Origin: JAAXHV01 sp965207165
Lineage (GTDB): Bacteria; Pseudomonadota; Gammaproteobacteria; Eutrophobiales; Eutrophobiaceae
DNA length: 64,000 bases
Reading direction: 5' to 3'
Assembly (NCBI GenBank): GCA_965207165.1
Contig: OZ242265.1
Coordinates: 1,488,001 to 1,552,000 of the forward strand
Shown here: one piece after another, positions 1 through 8,244 of the stretch
Layout of the letters: each line of letters starts with the position of its first letter
Position numbering within the stretch: the stretch's first letter is position 1
Translations under genes and position numbers: made by a program
The notes under the pieces: generated by a model
The model's database searches: none
Seen by the model: only the letters and a program-made list of their open reading frames with translations
Told to the model about the DNA's origin: nothing

Positions 1-769
1 TGTGTATCCACGTGTGTACGAAGGTCTCGCTGCCGGAACCGCAACTCTGGGCTATTTCATTTTCATGGTGCGGAAACTGCAGGTCCTGGCCGCCGCCGTG
101 TATGTCGAAATCGGGACCCAGGCAATGGGTCGACATGGCGGAGCATTCGATATGCCAGCCGGGCCGTCCCCTGCCCCAGGGCGAATCCCAGGCGGGCTCG
201 CCGGGTTTTTCCATCTTCCACAATACGAAATCGACCGGGTCCGTTTTGACGTCCTGCACATCCACGCGGATGCCGGCGCGCAATTCATCGATGTTCTTGC
301 CGGACAGTCTCCCGTACCCGGCGAAGGCGCTGACGTCGTAAAACACGTCGCCATTCTCCGCCTGGTAGGCATAACCGTTCTCGATCAATCGGCTGATCAT
401 GGTGATGATCTGTTCGATGTGATCCGTTGCCCTGGGTTCCTGGTCGGGGATGAGCACGTTGAGTGCGGCAAAGTCCTCGTTCATCGCCTCTATAAAGCGC
501 CCGGTCAACTCGTTGAAGGGTTCGCCGTTCTCCAGTGAGCGGTTGATGATCTTGTCGTCTATGTCGGTGATGTTGCGTATATAGTCCACCTCGTAGCCGC
601 GAAAGCGGAAATACCGCACGATCATATCAAACACCAGGATCATGCGCGCATGGCCGATGTGGCAGTAATCGTATACCGTGATGCCGCAAACATACATGCG
701 CACCCTGCCCGGTTCGATCGGCTGGAATTTTTCCTTTTGTCGCGTTAATGAGTTATATATAGTCAGCAT
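1..769 (-). CDS. cysS: Cysteinyl-tRNA synthetase, N-terminal part (cut by window edge)
   Basis: Class I aminoacyl-tRNA synthetase that charges tRNA-Cys in the cytoplasm. Reading leftwards from an ATG at 769 gives about 256 residues with the usual start (MLTIYNSLTRQKE), the CGITVYD segment, the class I HIGH signature as CHIGHAR, and the zinc-binding HIECSAM followed by DIHGGGxDLxFPHHENE, all diagnostic of CysRS. The KMSKS loop and anticodon-binding end lie beyond the left edge. The gene is divergent from lpxH, with 56 bp between the two starts. Identification is firm; only the 3' end is missing. Confidence 0.97.
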   Translation of the reverse strand, partial: MLTIYNSLTRQKEKFQPIEPGRVRMYVCGITVYDYCHIGHARMILVFDMIVRYFRFRGYEVDYIRNITDIDDKIINRSLENGEPFNELTGRFIEAMNEDFAALNVLIPDQEPRATDHIEQIITMISRLIENGYAYQAENGDVFYDVSAFAGYGRLSGKNIDELRAGIRVDVQDVKTDPVDFVLWKMEKPGEPAWDSPWGRGRPGWHIECSAMSTHCLGPDFDIHGGGQDLQFPHHENEIAQSCGSGSETFVHTWIH

Positions 770-825
770 TGAAAGACGGACTGTTGCTGAAATAAAACGG
801 GCATGGTATCAAAAGAACGCGATTG

Positions 826-1569
826 ATGGACACGTTATTTGTCTCCGACCTGCACTTGTCGACCGAACGGCCCGGCAAGATCGAGTTATTCAGACAATTA
901 TTCGACGGCCCGGCGCGTACGGCGCGCGCCGTGTACATCCTGGGCGACCTGTTCGAGAACTTCTGGGTCGGCAACGACGAGCGCACCCCGCCCGCCGCAG
1001 AGGTGATCGATGTCTTGCGGGAGTGCTGCCGGCACAACCCGGAGGTATACCTGGTGCGCGGCAACCGCGACCTGATGCTGGACCGGGGATTCTGTGCGCT
1101 GACCGGATGCAGGCTGCTGGGTGATGAGGACGTAATCCATATCGACGGCCGGCCGGCACTGATCATGCACGGCGACCTGCTCTGCACCCGGGACAGAAAG
1201 TACCAGTTGTATCGCAAGTTCATGGAAACCCCGTTCGTCCGCCGCTTGTACCTGGGCCTGCCCTACCGGTTGCGGGTCTGCTTATCACGCGGACTCCGGC
1301 CGCTGCTGAAAAAGTCTGCCGCAGGCAAAGCGCCGGAGATAATCGACGTCGACCAGGCTGCCGTGGAGGCATACATGACCGGGCACGGCGCCAGCGAACT
1401 GATACACGGCCATACCCACAGGCCGGGCATTCATCAGTTTGAGTTGAACGGGCAACCGGCGCGCCGCATCGTGCTGGGCGACTGGTACGAAGAGGATTCC
1501 GTGCTGGTCTGCCGCAACGGCGAACGGAAACTCCTGCGCGTGCAGGAGTACATCAAGTCGGCGAATTAA
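826..1569 (+). CDS. lpxH: UDP-2,3-diacylglucosamine diphosphatase LpxH
   Basis: Peripheral membrane metallophosphoesterase that hydrolyses UDP-2,3-diacylglucosamine to lipid X in lipid A synthesis. The product is about 247 residues, the usual size. Metallophosphoesterase motifs are in order: DLHL near residue 8, GDLFE near 40, GNRD near 78, MHGD near 110 and HGHTHRP near 195. The ATG at 826 is preferred over a TTG one codon earlier because the protein then begins MDTLFVSDLHL as in homologues. A lipid A gene confirms a Gram-negative host. It is followed at once by a dispersed 23-bp repeat. Confidence 0.95.
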   Translation: MDTLFVSDLHLSTERPGKIELFRQLFDGPARTARAVYILGDLFENFWVGNDERTPPAAEVIDVLRECCRHNPEVYLVRGNRDLMLDRGFCALTGCRLLGDEDVIHIDGRPALIMHGDLLCTRDRKYQLYRKFMETPFVRRLYLGLPYRLRVCLSRGLRPLLKKSAAGKAPEIIDVDQAAVEAYMTGHGASELIHGHTHRPGIHQFELNGQPARRIVLGDWYEEDSVLVCRNGERKLLRVQEYIKSAN

Positions 1570-1573
1570 AGAG

Positions 1574-1596
1574 ATTTATCCGCAGATGACGCAGAT
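1574..1596 (+). repeat. Dispersed 23-bp intergenic repeat, copy 1
   Basis: ATTTATCCGCAGATGACGCA plus GAT, lying 4 bp after the lpxH stop and before the convergent ampE stop. The same unit recurs at 6915-6937 and 7946-7967 and, inverted and extended, at 8045-8074. Its role is unknown. Confidence 0.8.
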
Positions 1597-1599
1597 ATT

Positions 1600-2505
1600 T
1601 CAACTGATCCAGCCGGCGATGGTCATCAGGCCCAGCACGATCAACCATACGACCAAGGTGCGGTTGACCAGGGCCAGGGTCTCCCCGATGCGTGCAATTA
1701 ACACTTCCTTGTCCGCGCCGGTATCCTGCTCCGTTTCCGCCTCCTCCTCGGCCTCCGCGCCCCCCTCCCCTGCGGGGGCATAATGCAGGGCGCCAAAACC
1801 GGAAACGGCGATCACTTCACGGCTTATATCCAGGGTGTTGCCGGATACCGTGCGCCAGCTTTCCAGGGCGCTGACAAGACTGCCGCCCAGGGCGAATCCC
1901 AGCGCCTGCAGGCGGGCTGACGGCCACATCAATATATTGTGCAGGTCCCTGATCGCGCCGGCATAGCCGCTATCGGTCTTCTCATACCTGTGCGCCAGGT
2001 TCAGCACCAGGCAATACATCAGGGCGCCCACCGCGCCAAGCAGCACGAACCAGAACACGACGGCGAACAGGTACTCATGGGCGCGCAACATGATTGAGCT
2101 TATCACCCGGTCCGGGTCCGTCCCGTCGGCGCCAGCGTCGCCGTACAGTATCTGGTCCAGGATTTCACGGCAGGCGCTGTCATCATCACTGCTCAGTGCA
2201 TCCGTGTAGCTGCTCACCAGCGAATTAAGCGCCGGACCAAAGCTGTAAATCAGTACCAGCAGGGACAGTACAAAACCCAGCAGGAAATGTATCTCACCCG
2301 CCAGGTATACCAGGACACCCAGCAACAGCAGCGGGATAGACAGGGTGACCAGAACACCGCCTGCGCCGTTCCAGAAACCGGCCCCCGGCAACCTGGATTC
2401 CAGCCAGTTCGCGTAATGCTCAAACCAGGCCAGGTTGCGGTACCTGTCAAAGTCGCCGAGGCGCATCTCCACACCAAGCGCTATCAATACCATTATCAGG
2501 TTCAT
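1600..2505 (-). CDS. ampE: AmpE-like regulatory membrane protein
   Basis: Inner-membrane protein of the AmpE/CobD-like family, thought to act with AmpD in sensing cell-wall turnover. The product is about 301 residues with hydrophobic segments near residues 60-95, 155-180 and at the extreme C-terminus, and an acidic Ala/Glu-rich stretch near residue 250. The ATG at 2505 gives MNLIMVLIALGVEMRLGDF, the usual AmpE start. It lies 34 bp downstream of ampD on the same strand, the conserved ampDE arrangement. Confidence 0.88.
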   Translation of the reverse strand: MNLIMVLIALGVEMRLGDFDRYRNLAWFEHYANWLESRLPGAGFWNGAGGVLVTLSIPLLLLGVLVYLAGEIHFLLGFVLSLLVLIYSFGPALNSLVSSYTDALSSDDDSACREILDQILYGDAGADGTDPDRVISSIMLRAHEYLFAVVFWFVLLGAVGALMYCLVLNLAHRYEKTDSGYAGAIRDLHNILMWPSARLQALGFALGGSLVSALESWRTVSGNTLDISREVIAVSGFGALHYAPAGEGGAEAEEEAETEQDTGADKEVLIARIGETLALVNRTLVVWLIVLGLMTIAGWIS

Positions 2506-2539
2506 GGGAAAATGATAATGTATTTGCCGGGGAAATACA

Positions 2540-3100
2540 TCAGGCTTCCCCAAGTAACGAATATAACCTGCTCCAGTCAAACGCAGGGCCCGGGTCTGTT
2601 TTACGCTCCGGGGCGATATGGCAGTGACCCCTGATATTGGCGCCCGCCAGAGCAGGCCAGGCCTGTTGCAACTCCGTTATGACCTGTGCCAGCGCTTCAT
2701 ACTGGACAGTTTCATAGTCCACGTCATCGGTCCCTTCCAGCTCGATACCGATGGAAAAGTCATTGCAGTTCTCCCTGCCGTCGAATGCCGATCGGCCCGC
2801 GTGCCAGGCGCGCTTGTGAAACGGCACGAATTGCATGATATCCCCGGTACGGTCGATCAACAGGTGCGCGGACACCTTCAGGCCCCTGAGTTGTTCAAAA
2901 TAAGGATGTGCGCCGGGGTCGAGCGTATTGCAGAACAACTGCTCAATACAGGGTGAACCGAAGTCCCCGGGAGGCAGGCTGATACCGTGTATGACCAGCA
3001 GGCATATGTCCGTCCCCTCCGGCCTGTCATCTTGATTGGGGGACGGTACACGCCGGGCATTTTCCAGCCATTGCGCGTTGGCATCGAGTTTTGCTTTCAT
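2540..3100 (-). CDS. ampD: 1,6-anhydro-N-acetylmuramyl-L-alanine amidase AmpD
   Basis: Cytoplasmic zinc amidase that removes the peptide from 1,6-anhydro-MurNAc during peptidoglycan recycling and so keeps AmpR-type beta-lactamase genes off. The product is 186 residues, typical for AmpD. The amidase_2 fold shows VIHGISLP with the first zinc His, the WHAGRS segment, and HCHIAPERKTDPGPAFDW with the second His and the Asp ligand. The ATG at 3100 was chosen because the open frame further upstream has no similarity to the family. It is the first gene of ampD-ampE. Confidence 0.95.
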   Translation of the reverse strand: MKAKLDANAQWLENARRVPSPNQDDRPEGTDICLLVIHGISLPPGDFGSPCIEQLFCNTLDPGAHPYFEQLRGLKVSAHLLIDRTGDIMQFVPFHKRAWHAGRSAFDGRENCNDFSIGIELEGTDDVDYETVQYEALAQVITELQQAWPALAGANIRGHCHIAPERKTDPGPAFDWSRLYSLLGEA

Positions 3101-3268
3101 GGGTTTTAATGTGCCGCCGGGGGCGACTCCGTATTCTACTGGATTTCCGTCCCCAGGTCTGAAAACGGCACATCTCCCCGGGTGCGCAAAGGGGGACGGA
3201 CAGCGATTCGGTTTACTTAAATCTGCCGAGTTAAGTAAACTGTCGGGGTTACCATACCGGAATGCGAG

Positions 3269-4120
3269 ATGACGACGCGAGTCCTGCCTGCTGATATTGC
3301 CAGCACCGTACGGCGTGCATTGAATGAAGACCTGGGGACGGGAGACCTCACGGCTAAACTGGTCCCGCAAGGTGCAGCCAGTGCGGCGGCTGTGCTCTGC
3401 CGTGACAGTGCAATCCTGTGCGGGGTTGCCTGGTTTTCCGAAGTATTCAGGCAACTGGACGGAGATGTCAATATCAACTGGCGCTGCGAGGACGGTGACG
3501 CCGTCAAACCCGGACAGACCGTTTGCACCCTCTCGGGATCCACCCGGTCATTGCTCAGCGGCGAGCGCACCGCATTGAATTTTCTGCAGTTGTTATCAGG
3601 TACGGCAACCACCACCAGGGAGCACGTGACTGCCATAGCCCATACGGCAACCCGGTTACTGGACACGCGCAAAACCCTGCCCGGCCTGCGCTCGGCACAA
3701 AAATACGCGGTATTGTGCGGCGGCGGGACAAACCATCGCATGGGACTGTACGATGCAATGCTGATCAAGGAGAACCATATCAGGGCGAGCGGGTCCATCA
3801 CCGGCGCGCTCGAGCAGGCTAAAACGACACACCGGTACATGGAAATCGAAGTGGAAAACGAGCAGGAACTCGAGGAAGCGCTCACTGCCGGCGCTGACGC
3901 CGTACTGCTGGATAATTTTACCCTGGACCAGGTCAGGCGGGCGGTGCAACTCAATGACGGGAGGGCGCGCCTGGAAGTCTCGGGTGGCGTGGATTTTGCC
4001 GATCTTGCGGCCCTGGCCGCTACCGGGGTCGACTTCATCTCGGTGGGGGCGCTCACCAAGAACGTGCGCGCAATCGATTTTTCGATGTTGCTGTCAGACC
4101 CGGACGCCGGCCCTGCATGA
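3269..4120 (+). CDS. nadC: Quinolinate phosphoribosyltransferase (carboxylating)
   Basis: Makes nicotinate mononucleotide from quinolinate and PRPP in de novo NAD synthesis. The product is 283 residues, normal size. Family signatures include NEDLGTGDLTA near residue 20, SGERTALNFLQ near 100, DTRKTLPGLR near 130, GGGTNHRMGLYDAMLIKENH near 150, EIEVEN near 190 and the C-terminal EVSGG and ISVGALT phosphate-binding loops. It is divergent from ampD, as in many gammaproteobacteria, and its stop overlaps the kinase start (ATGA), so the two are probably cotranscribed. Confidence 0.97.
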   Translation: MTTRVLPADIASTVRRALNEDLGTGDLTAKLVPQGAASAAAVLCRDSAILCGVAWFSEVFRQLDGDVNINWRCEDGDAVKPGQTVCTLSGSTRSLLSGERTALNFLQLLSGTATTTREHVTAIAHTATRLLDTRKTLPGLRSAQKYAVLCGGGTNHRMGLYDAMLIKENHIRASGSITGALEQAKTTHRYMEIEVENEQELEEALTAGADAVLLDNFTLDQVRRAVQLNDGRARLEVSGGVDFADLAALAATGVDFISVGALTKNVRAIDFSMLLSDPDAGPA

Positions 4121-5472
4121 GTCTGCGTTTCCGCCTCATCCTGCTGCTTACACTGCTGTTTATCGCCGTCCTGTGCGCCGGCAGCAGTTACGCGATCATT
4201 TCCGCGCGCAAGACCGTCACCGAAGAAATTCAATCCGCAGCGCTGCTGACCTCCAACATGCTTGGCGCATCCATCTCCACGATACAGGGTTCGGAAGACC
4301 AGGGCCTGTATAACCGGTTGTTATCCGAACTGAGCAAACTGGAAACGACCCGCCACCTGCAAATCCTGATCTCGCTTGATCTAAGTGTAGGCAGCGCACT
4401 GCCGCTGCAACCTGCCCTGCCCCTTGATGCCGATGCGCCGGCCTGGTTCGTCGACCTGGTCAAACCGCCTGTCATGGAATTCAAGCGGGTATTTACCAGT
4501 ACGGGAGGTACCGGCACGGAGATCATCATCCGCGCCGATCCCTCGGCGGAGATAGACGAAGCCTGGCTGGAGACGCGCAATTTTCTCCTGCTGCTGCTGT
4601 TATTCACCGCGTTGGCCAACCTGTTGATTTATATCATCCTGGGCCGGGACCTGGCGCCCATCGAGGCCATCCTCACCGGACTGGAGCGCATTGAAAAAGG
4701 CGATTACCGGCTGCAACTGCCGAAATTCACCTCTGTTGAGTTCTCGCGCATTTCCGCACGCTTCAACCACCTGGCAGGGGTATTACTGCAAAACAGGGAA
4801 GAAAACAGGCGCCTGACCCGGCGTTCACTGGAAATCCAGGAAGAAGAACGGCGCCGGTTGGCGCAGGAATTACACGATGAACTGGGCCAGTCCCTGAGCG
4901 CGATAAAGGCGATTGCCACGTCCATGGAACAACCCGGCGCGAAAAATGGCCGGCACGCCATCGAGAGTGCGGGGCTCATCAAGACCACCGCCGATAACAT
5001 GTACGGTGCGGCGCGGCGCATGATCCGCCAGTTGCGGCCCGCAGTACTGGATGAACTGGGACTGGTGCCGGCCGTGCAACAACAGGTGGACGAGTGGAAC
5101 TCGGCCCACGCCGATACGTTTTGCCACCTGGATATCAAGGCGGACTGCTCCGCCGCGGCTGATGCCGTAAAGATCAATATCTACCGCATCATCCAGGAGA
5201 GCCTGACCAATGTTGCCCGCCATTCATCGGCAAAAAACGTATACATATCCCTGGTAAGCTCAGAGGAAAGAAGCAGCAGCCTGGAGCTGAAAATCGGTGA
5301 CGACGGCCAGGGGTTTGACCCGGACAGGACGCGCAAGGGCATGGGTCTGCCGGGGATTCAGGAACGGGTGGACAGCATGGGAGGTGAGTTCCGGCTGGTC
5401 TCAGGCAGGAATAACGGTGTAAATATCACTATAATCCTGCCTTTAATACCTGATGAATCGGCGGATACCTGA
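4117..5472 (+). CDS. NarX/UhpB-type sensor histidine kinase
   Basis: Inner-membrane sensor kinase of 451 residues. There is an N-terminal membrane segment at about 8-27, a periplasmic sensor of about 125 residues, and a second membrane segment at about 155-175. A HAMP-like linker runs to about 228, then a HisKA_3 dimerisation helix with the phospho-acceptor His253 in ELHDELGQSLSAI. The C-terminal HATPase has the N-box ESLTNVARHS and the G-box DDGQGF plus GMGLPGIQERV. It starts inside the nadC stop and is followed 47 bp later by its NarL-type partner. The signal is unknown; the nearby fchA/mtdA genes make C1 compounds a possible, unproven stimulus. Confidence 0.9.
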   Translation: MSLRFRLILLLTLLFIAVLCAGSSYAIISARKTVTEEIQSAALLTSNMLGASISTIQGSEDQGLYNRLLSELSKLETTRHLQILISLDLSVGSALPLQPALPLDADAPAWFVDLVKPPVMEFKRVFTSTGGTGTEIIIRADPSAEIDEAWLETRNFLLLLLLFTALANLLIYIILGRDLAPIEAILTGLERIEKGDYRLQLPKFTSVEFSRISARFNHLAGVLLQNREENRRLTRRSLEIQEEERRRLAQELHDELGQSLSAIKAIATSMEQPGAKNGRHAIESAGLIKTTADNMYGAARRMIRQLRPAVLDELGLVPAVQQQVDEWNSAHADTFCHLDIKADCSAAADAVKINIYRIIQESLTNVARHSSAKNVYISLVSSEERSSSLELKIGDDGQGFDPDRTRKGMGLPGIQERVDSMGGEFRLVSGRNNGVNITIILPLIPDESADT

Positions 5473-5519
5473 TACATTGCAGATGTGTCGCCGCCGGCAA
5501 CTGTTTTATCGACTGAAGC

Positions 5520-6170
5520 ATGCAGAGCGTAAATAAAAAAATCAGGATTCTCCTGGTCGATGACCATGCCGTGGTACGCGCCGGCTATCAAATGCTGCTG
5601 GAGCAATCGGACAAGCTTGAAATAGTTGCCGAGGCATCCAGCGGCGAGCAGGCCAGCAAACTGTTTACCGACGTGGACCCGGACATAGTCGTCATGGACC
5701 TGTCATTGCCGGGTATCAGCGGGCTGGAGGCAATCAGGCGTATTATCCGCAAGGACCCGAATGCCAAAGTCCTGGTGTTCACCATGCATGAAGACACGGT
5801 ATTCGTAGACCAGGCCCTGCGCGCCGGCGCCCGGGGCTACCTCAGCAAGAGCAGCGCCCCGAAAACCCTGATCAAGGCCATTGAAGAGATCGCCCGGGGC
5901 GGGGTCTATATCGATGACCGGCTGGTGCAACACCTGGCGTTCCAGAAGGCGCGCGATGAAATCGGGCCGTTTTCCAGCCTGTCCACCAGGGAATTTGAAA
6001 TATTCTGCCTGCTGGCGGAGGGTTTGAATACCAATGAGATTGCCGCCCGCCTGTCCATCGGCTATAAAACGGTGGCCAACTACAGCTCTCAGATAAAAAA
6101 CAAGCTACAGGTCAATACCACCGCCGAACTGGCCCGGTTGGCCATCCGCCACAACATCCTGCAGGCCTGA
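5520..6170 (+). CDS. NarL/FixJ-family response regulator
   Basis: DNA-binding response regulator of 216 residues. The receiver domain has the acidic pair in VDDHAVVRAG at 14-15, the phosphorylated Asp60 in VVMDLSLPG, and the conserved Lys in GYLSKSSAP near 107. The C-terminal LuxR-type helix-turn-helix reads LSTREFEIFCLLAEGLNTNE. It pairs with the upstream kinase. Target genes are unknown; fchA follows on the opposite strand. Confidence 0.93.
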   Translation: MQSVNKKIRILLVDDHAVVRAGYQMLLEQSDKLEIVAEASSGEQASKLFTDVDPDIVVMDLSLPGISGLEAIRRIIRKDPNAKVLVFTMHEDTVFVDQALRAGARGYLSKSSAPKTLIKAIEEIARGGVYIDDRLVQHLAFQKARDEIGPFSSLSTREFEIFCLLAEGLNTNEIAARLSIGYKTVANYSSQIKNKLQVNTTAELARLAIRHNILQA

Positions 6171-6220
6171 TCTTGTGCCAACACGGACGTTCTTAAATTA
6201 ACATGGATGTAACAAGGTCT

Positions 6221-6844
6221 TTATAGCTTGCTCTTCACCAGTTCGTAGACCGTTTCCGTGGCGGTACCGGCGCCGGACAGCACGAACTCGAGTTTCGCGC
6301 GCCTGTCGTTTACGAATTCCGCATCCCTGATCCCGCCTATGTTGATATAAACGTTCAACGCCGCGCTGCGCAGTGCGGCATGGGCCGCCAGTACCGCGAC
6401 GCCGGCGTCGCTGATCACGTTCAGATTGCCTTTTTCGGCTACCGGACGGCACAGTTCGATCACGTCCGCGCACAGTTGCGCACAGGCAAGCGGCACATCC
6501 GTAGCCTCTTTCAGGGCCGCCTGGATGGTCTGCGAGCGCCGGGCCTTTTCCTCTTCGGTCTCCCGGGCCATGCCGTACGCCGCCATTACCTGGTCGAACA
6601 CGTCAACGTCGGCCTGGATCATGCCGGTGAGCCGTTCGCGCAACGCTTCGGATTGTTCCAGGAATCCCTGCATCTCCTCCTCGACCTCTTCGTATTTCTT
6701 TTTCCCGACGGTAAGATTGGCCACCATACTGACCAGCGCCGCGCCCATCGCGCCCATGATCGCCGCCGCGCTGCCGCCCCCGGGGGTGGACGCACTGGAG
6801 GCGAGTTGGTCGAGAAATGTCTGTAGTTGTTGTTCCTTGAACAT
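6221..6844 (-). CDS. fchA: Methenyl-tetrahydrofolate cyclohydrolase FchA
   Basis: Cyclodeaminase/cyclohydrolase family enzyme of 207 residues that interconverts methenyl- and formyl-tetrahydrofolate. The typical N-terminus (LDQLASSASTPGGGSAAA) and the long amphipathic helices with the DVPLACAQ segment fit FchA of methylotrophs or the cyclodeaminase domain of FTCD. It is divergent from mtdA, which makes its substrate, and this supports the FchA reading. Together they form the tetrahydrofolate-linked C1 branch known from serine-cycle methylotrophs. Confidence 0.88.
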   Translation of the reverse strand: MFKEQQLQTFLDQLASSASTPGGGSAAAIMGAMGAALVSMVANLTVGKKKYEEVEEEMQGFLEQSEALRERLTGMIQADVDVFDQVMAAYGMARETEEEKARRSQTIQAALKEATDVPLACAQLCADVIELCRPVAEKGNLNVISDAGVAVLAAHAALRSAALNVYINIGGIRDAEFVNDRRAKLEFVLSGAGTATETVYELVKSKL

Positions 6845-6914
6845 GGGTGTTACCTCTTTACAGGTTTCAGTGTTGTAATGTAAGATAATTTCAATGCGCC
6901 GGGGAGTATAACGG

Positions 6915-6937
6915 ATTTATCCGCAGATGACGCAGAT
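6915..6937 (+). repeat. Dispersed 23-bp intergenic repeat, copy 2
   Basis: Same unit as at 1574-1596, identical over the 23 bp, in the fchA-mtdA divergent intergenic region (6845-7085). It lies where both promoters should be, so it may be a binding site or may simply be tolerated there. Confidence 0.8.
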
Positions 6938-7085
6938 GTGCGCTGTTTATTCGTTCCCGCTACTTCCCCTGACCTGTGTCACACTGAACCGGTATGGTTT
7001 CCGCACGGTTTCAATCAACTTAACGCACCAGGCGCTGCTGCTTCAACAATAGCGGACGACTTTCCAATACCCAGAGGAGAATGTA

Positions 7086-7943
7086 ATGAAAAAACTTCTG
7101 TTCCAGCTGGATACCGACCAGCACGCCGCCGTGTTCGATACGGTGGTCGGATATGACGGCGGGGCCGACCATGTCATCGGCCATGGCGGCTGCACGCCTG
7201 ATAACGTGCGCGCCCTGGTAGACGGCGCCATCTTTACCCGCAGCCCGAAAGAAAAGAAAAATACCGCCTTGTTCATCGGCGGCAGCGACATGGTTGCCGG
7301 CGAAAAACTGCTGGATGCAGTGCAAAAGGTCTTTTTTGGCAATTTTCGCGTCTCCGTCATGATCGACAGCAACGGCAGCAATACCACGGCCGCGGCCGCG
7401 GCCGCCAAACTCATGAGCAGCGGCGGCGTGTCCGGCAAGAAAGTGGTGATCCTGGGAGGGACGGGGCCGGTCGGCCAGCGCGCCGCGGTCATGCTGACCC
7501 GGGAAGGCGCCGACGTGGTGTTATGTTCCCGCGGCCAGGAACGCGCCCAGGCTGCCTGCGATGCGATAAAGGATCGTTTCGGCGTTGATATCACCCCCCT
7601 GGGCACCGCAACCAGTGAAGACCGCGCCCGCGCCGTGGAGGATGCACAGATCGTCATCGCCACAGGCGCCGCAGGCGTGCAGTTGCTCGACCGGGAGGCG
7701 TGGGAGAGCAACGCCGCTATCGAGATGCTCGCCGACGCCAACGCCACGCCGCCGTTAGGGATAGAAGGCGTCGACATGATGGACCGGGGCGAAGTCCGTA
7801 GCGGCAAGACCTGTTGGGGGGCTATCGGTTTCGGCACCCTGAAACTCGCCCTGCACCGGGCCTGCATCGCCAAGCTGTTCGAAAGCAACGACCAGGTGTT
7901 CGACGCCGAGGAGATCTTCGCCCTGGCCAAGACGATGTCATGA
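7086..7943 (+). CDS. mtdA: NADP-dependent methylene-H4F/H4MPT dehydrogenase MtdA
   Basis: Oxidises methylene-tetrahydrofolate (or the methanopterin analogue) with NADP. The product is 285 residues, close to the 288 of the Methylobacterium enzyme, and resembles it end to end: KKLLFQLDTD at the start, VVGYDGGADH near 22, DSNGSNTTAAA near 95, the Rossmann loop VVILGGTGPVGQRAA near 122, ADANATPPLGIEGVD near 218 and LHRACIAKLFES near the end. A good Shine-Dalgarno (AGAGGAGA) precedes the ATG. MtdA versus MtdB cofactor preference cannot be decided by eye. Confidence 0.93.
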   Translation: MKKLLFQLDTDQHAAVFDTVVGYDGGADHVIGHGGCTPDNVRALVDGAIFTRSPKEKKNTALFIGGSDMVAGEKLLDAVQKVFFGNFRVSVMIDSNGSNTTAAAAAAKLMSSGGVSGKKVVILGGTGPVGQRAAVMLTREGADVVLCSRGQERAQAACDAIKDRFGVDITPLGTATSEDRARAVEDAQIVIATGAAGVQLLDREAWESNAAIEMLADANATPPLGIEGVDMMDRGEVRSGKTCWGAIGFGTLKLALHRACIAKLFESNDQVFDAEEIFALAKTMS

Positions 7944-7945
7944 TT

Positions 7946-7967
7946 TTTATCCGCAGATGACGCAGAT
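7946..7967 (+). repeat. Dispersed 23-bp repeat, copy 3
   Basis: TTTATCCGCAGATGACGCAG plus AT, beginning 2 bp after the mtdA stop. With the inverted copy at 8045-8074 it forms a potential long hairpin bracketing about 75 bp. Confidence 0.8.
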
Positions 7968-8044
7968 TACCTCAGATGATTTAATCAATGCAAAAAACGG
8001 TGAGACTGATACCGCAATGGAGCAGGAATAAACGATTTTTATTT

Positions 8045-8074
8045 TATCTGCGTTCATCTGCGTAATCTGCGGAT
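8045..8074 (-). repeat. Dispersed repeat, copy 4 (inverted, extended)
   Basis: On the minus strand this reads ATCCGCAGATTACGCAGATG and continues ACGCAGAT, i.e. the same unit with an extra CGCAGAT period. It is inverted relative to copy 3. Confidence 0.7.
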
Positions 8075-8112
8075 GAATCACTGCGCTACCTGCGGATACT
8101 TCTATCCACGGA

Positions 8113-8140
8113 CGGGAAAAATTCCCGGTCTTTTATTCTT
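8113..8140 (+). terminator. Possible terminator after mtdA
   Basis: CGGGAA and TTCCCG arms (8113-8118 and 8121-8126) with a two-base gap, followed by a T-rich run. The stem is short and the site lies about 170 bp after the mtdA stop, so this is a weak call. Confidence 0.35.
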
Positions 8141-8158
8141 TTTTCCCTGTATTCACTT

Positions 8159-8220
8159 GTAGATCAAATAGCTACATTACACATCTTCGGATGTATGTAA
8201 GCACTGTAACCTTGATCTAC
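8159..8220 (+). promoter_or_regulatory. Possible structured leader or operator before TonB receptor
   Basis: A 9-bp perfect inverted repeat (GTAGATCAA at 8159-8167, TTGATCTAC at 8212-8220) encloses an inner hairpin, ACATC-TTCG-GATGT at 8181-8194, with an outer TTAC/GTAA pair at 8177-8180 and 8197-8200. UUCG is a very stable RNA tetraloop. The element ends 24 bp before the receptor start codon. It matches no riboswitch consensus I recognise; a DNA operator is equally possible. Confidence 0.45.
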
Positions 8221-8244
8221 TAAACCGCCGGGGATATTGCGCCA

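Noticed and set aside
2..538. Plus-strand open frame of 178 codons at the left edge
   Set aside because: Shadow of cysS, which reads without a break on the minus strand with HIGH and zinc-site motifs.
3217..4233. Long minus-strand frame opposite nadC (338 codons)
   Set aside because: Ser/Arg-rich antisense of a clear nadC gene; no domain similarity.
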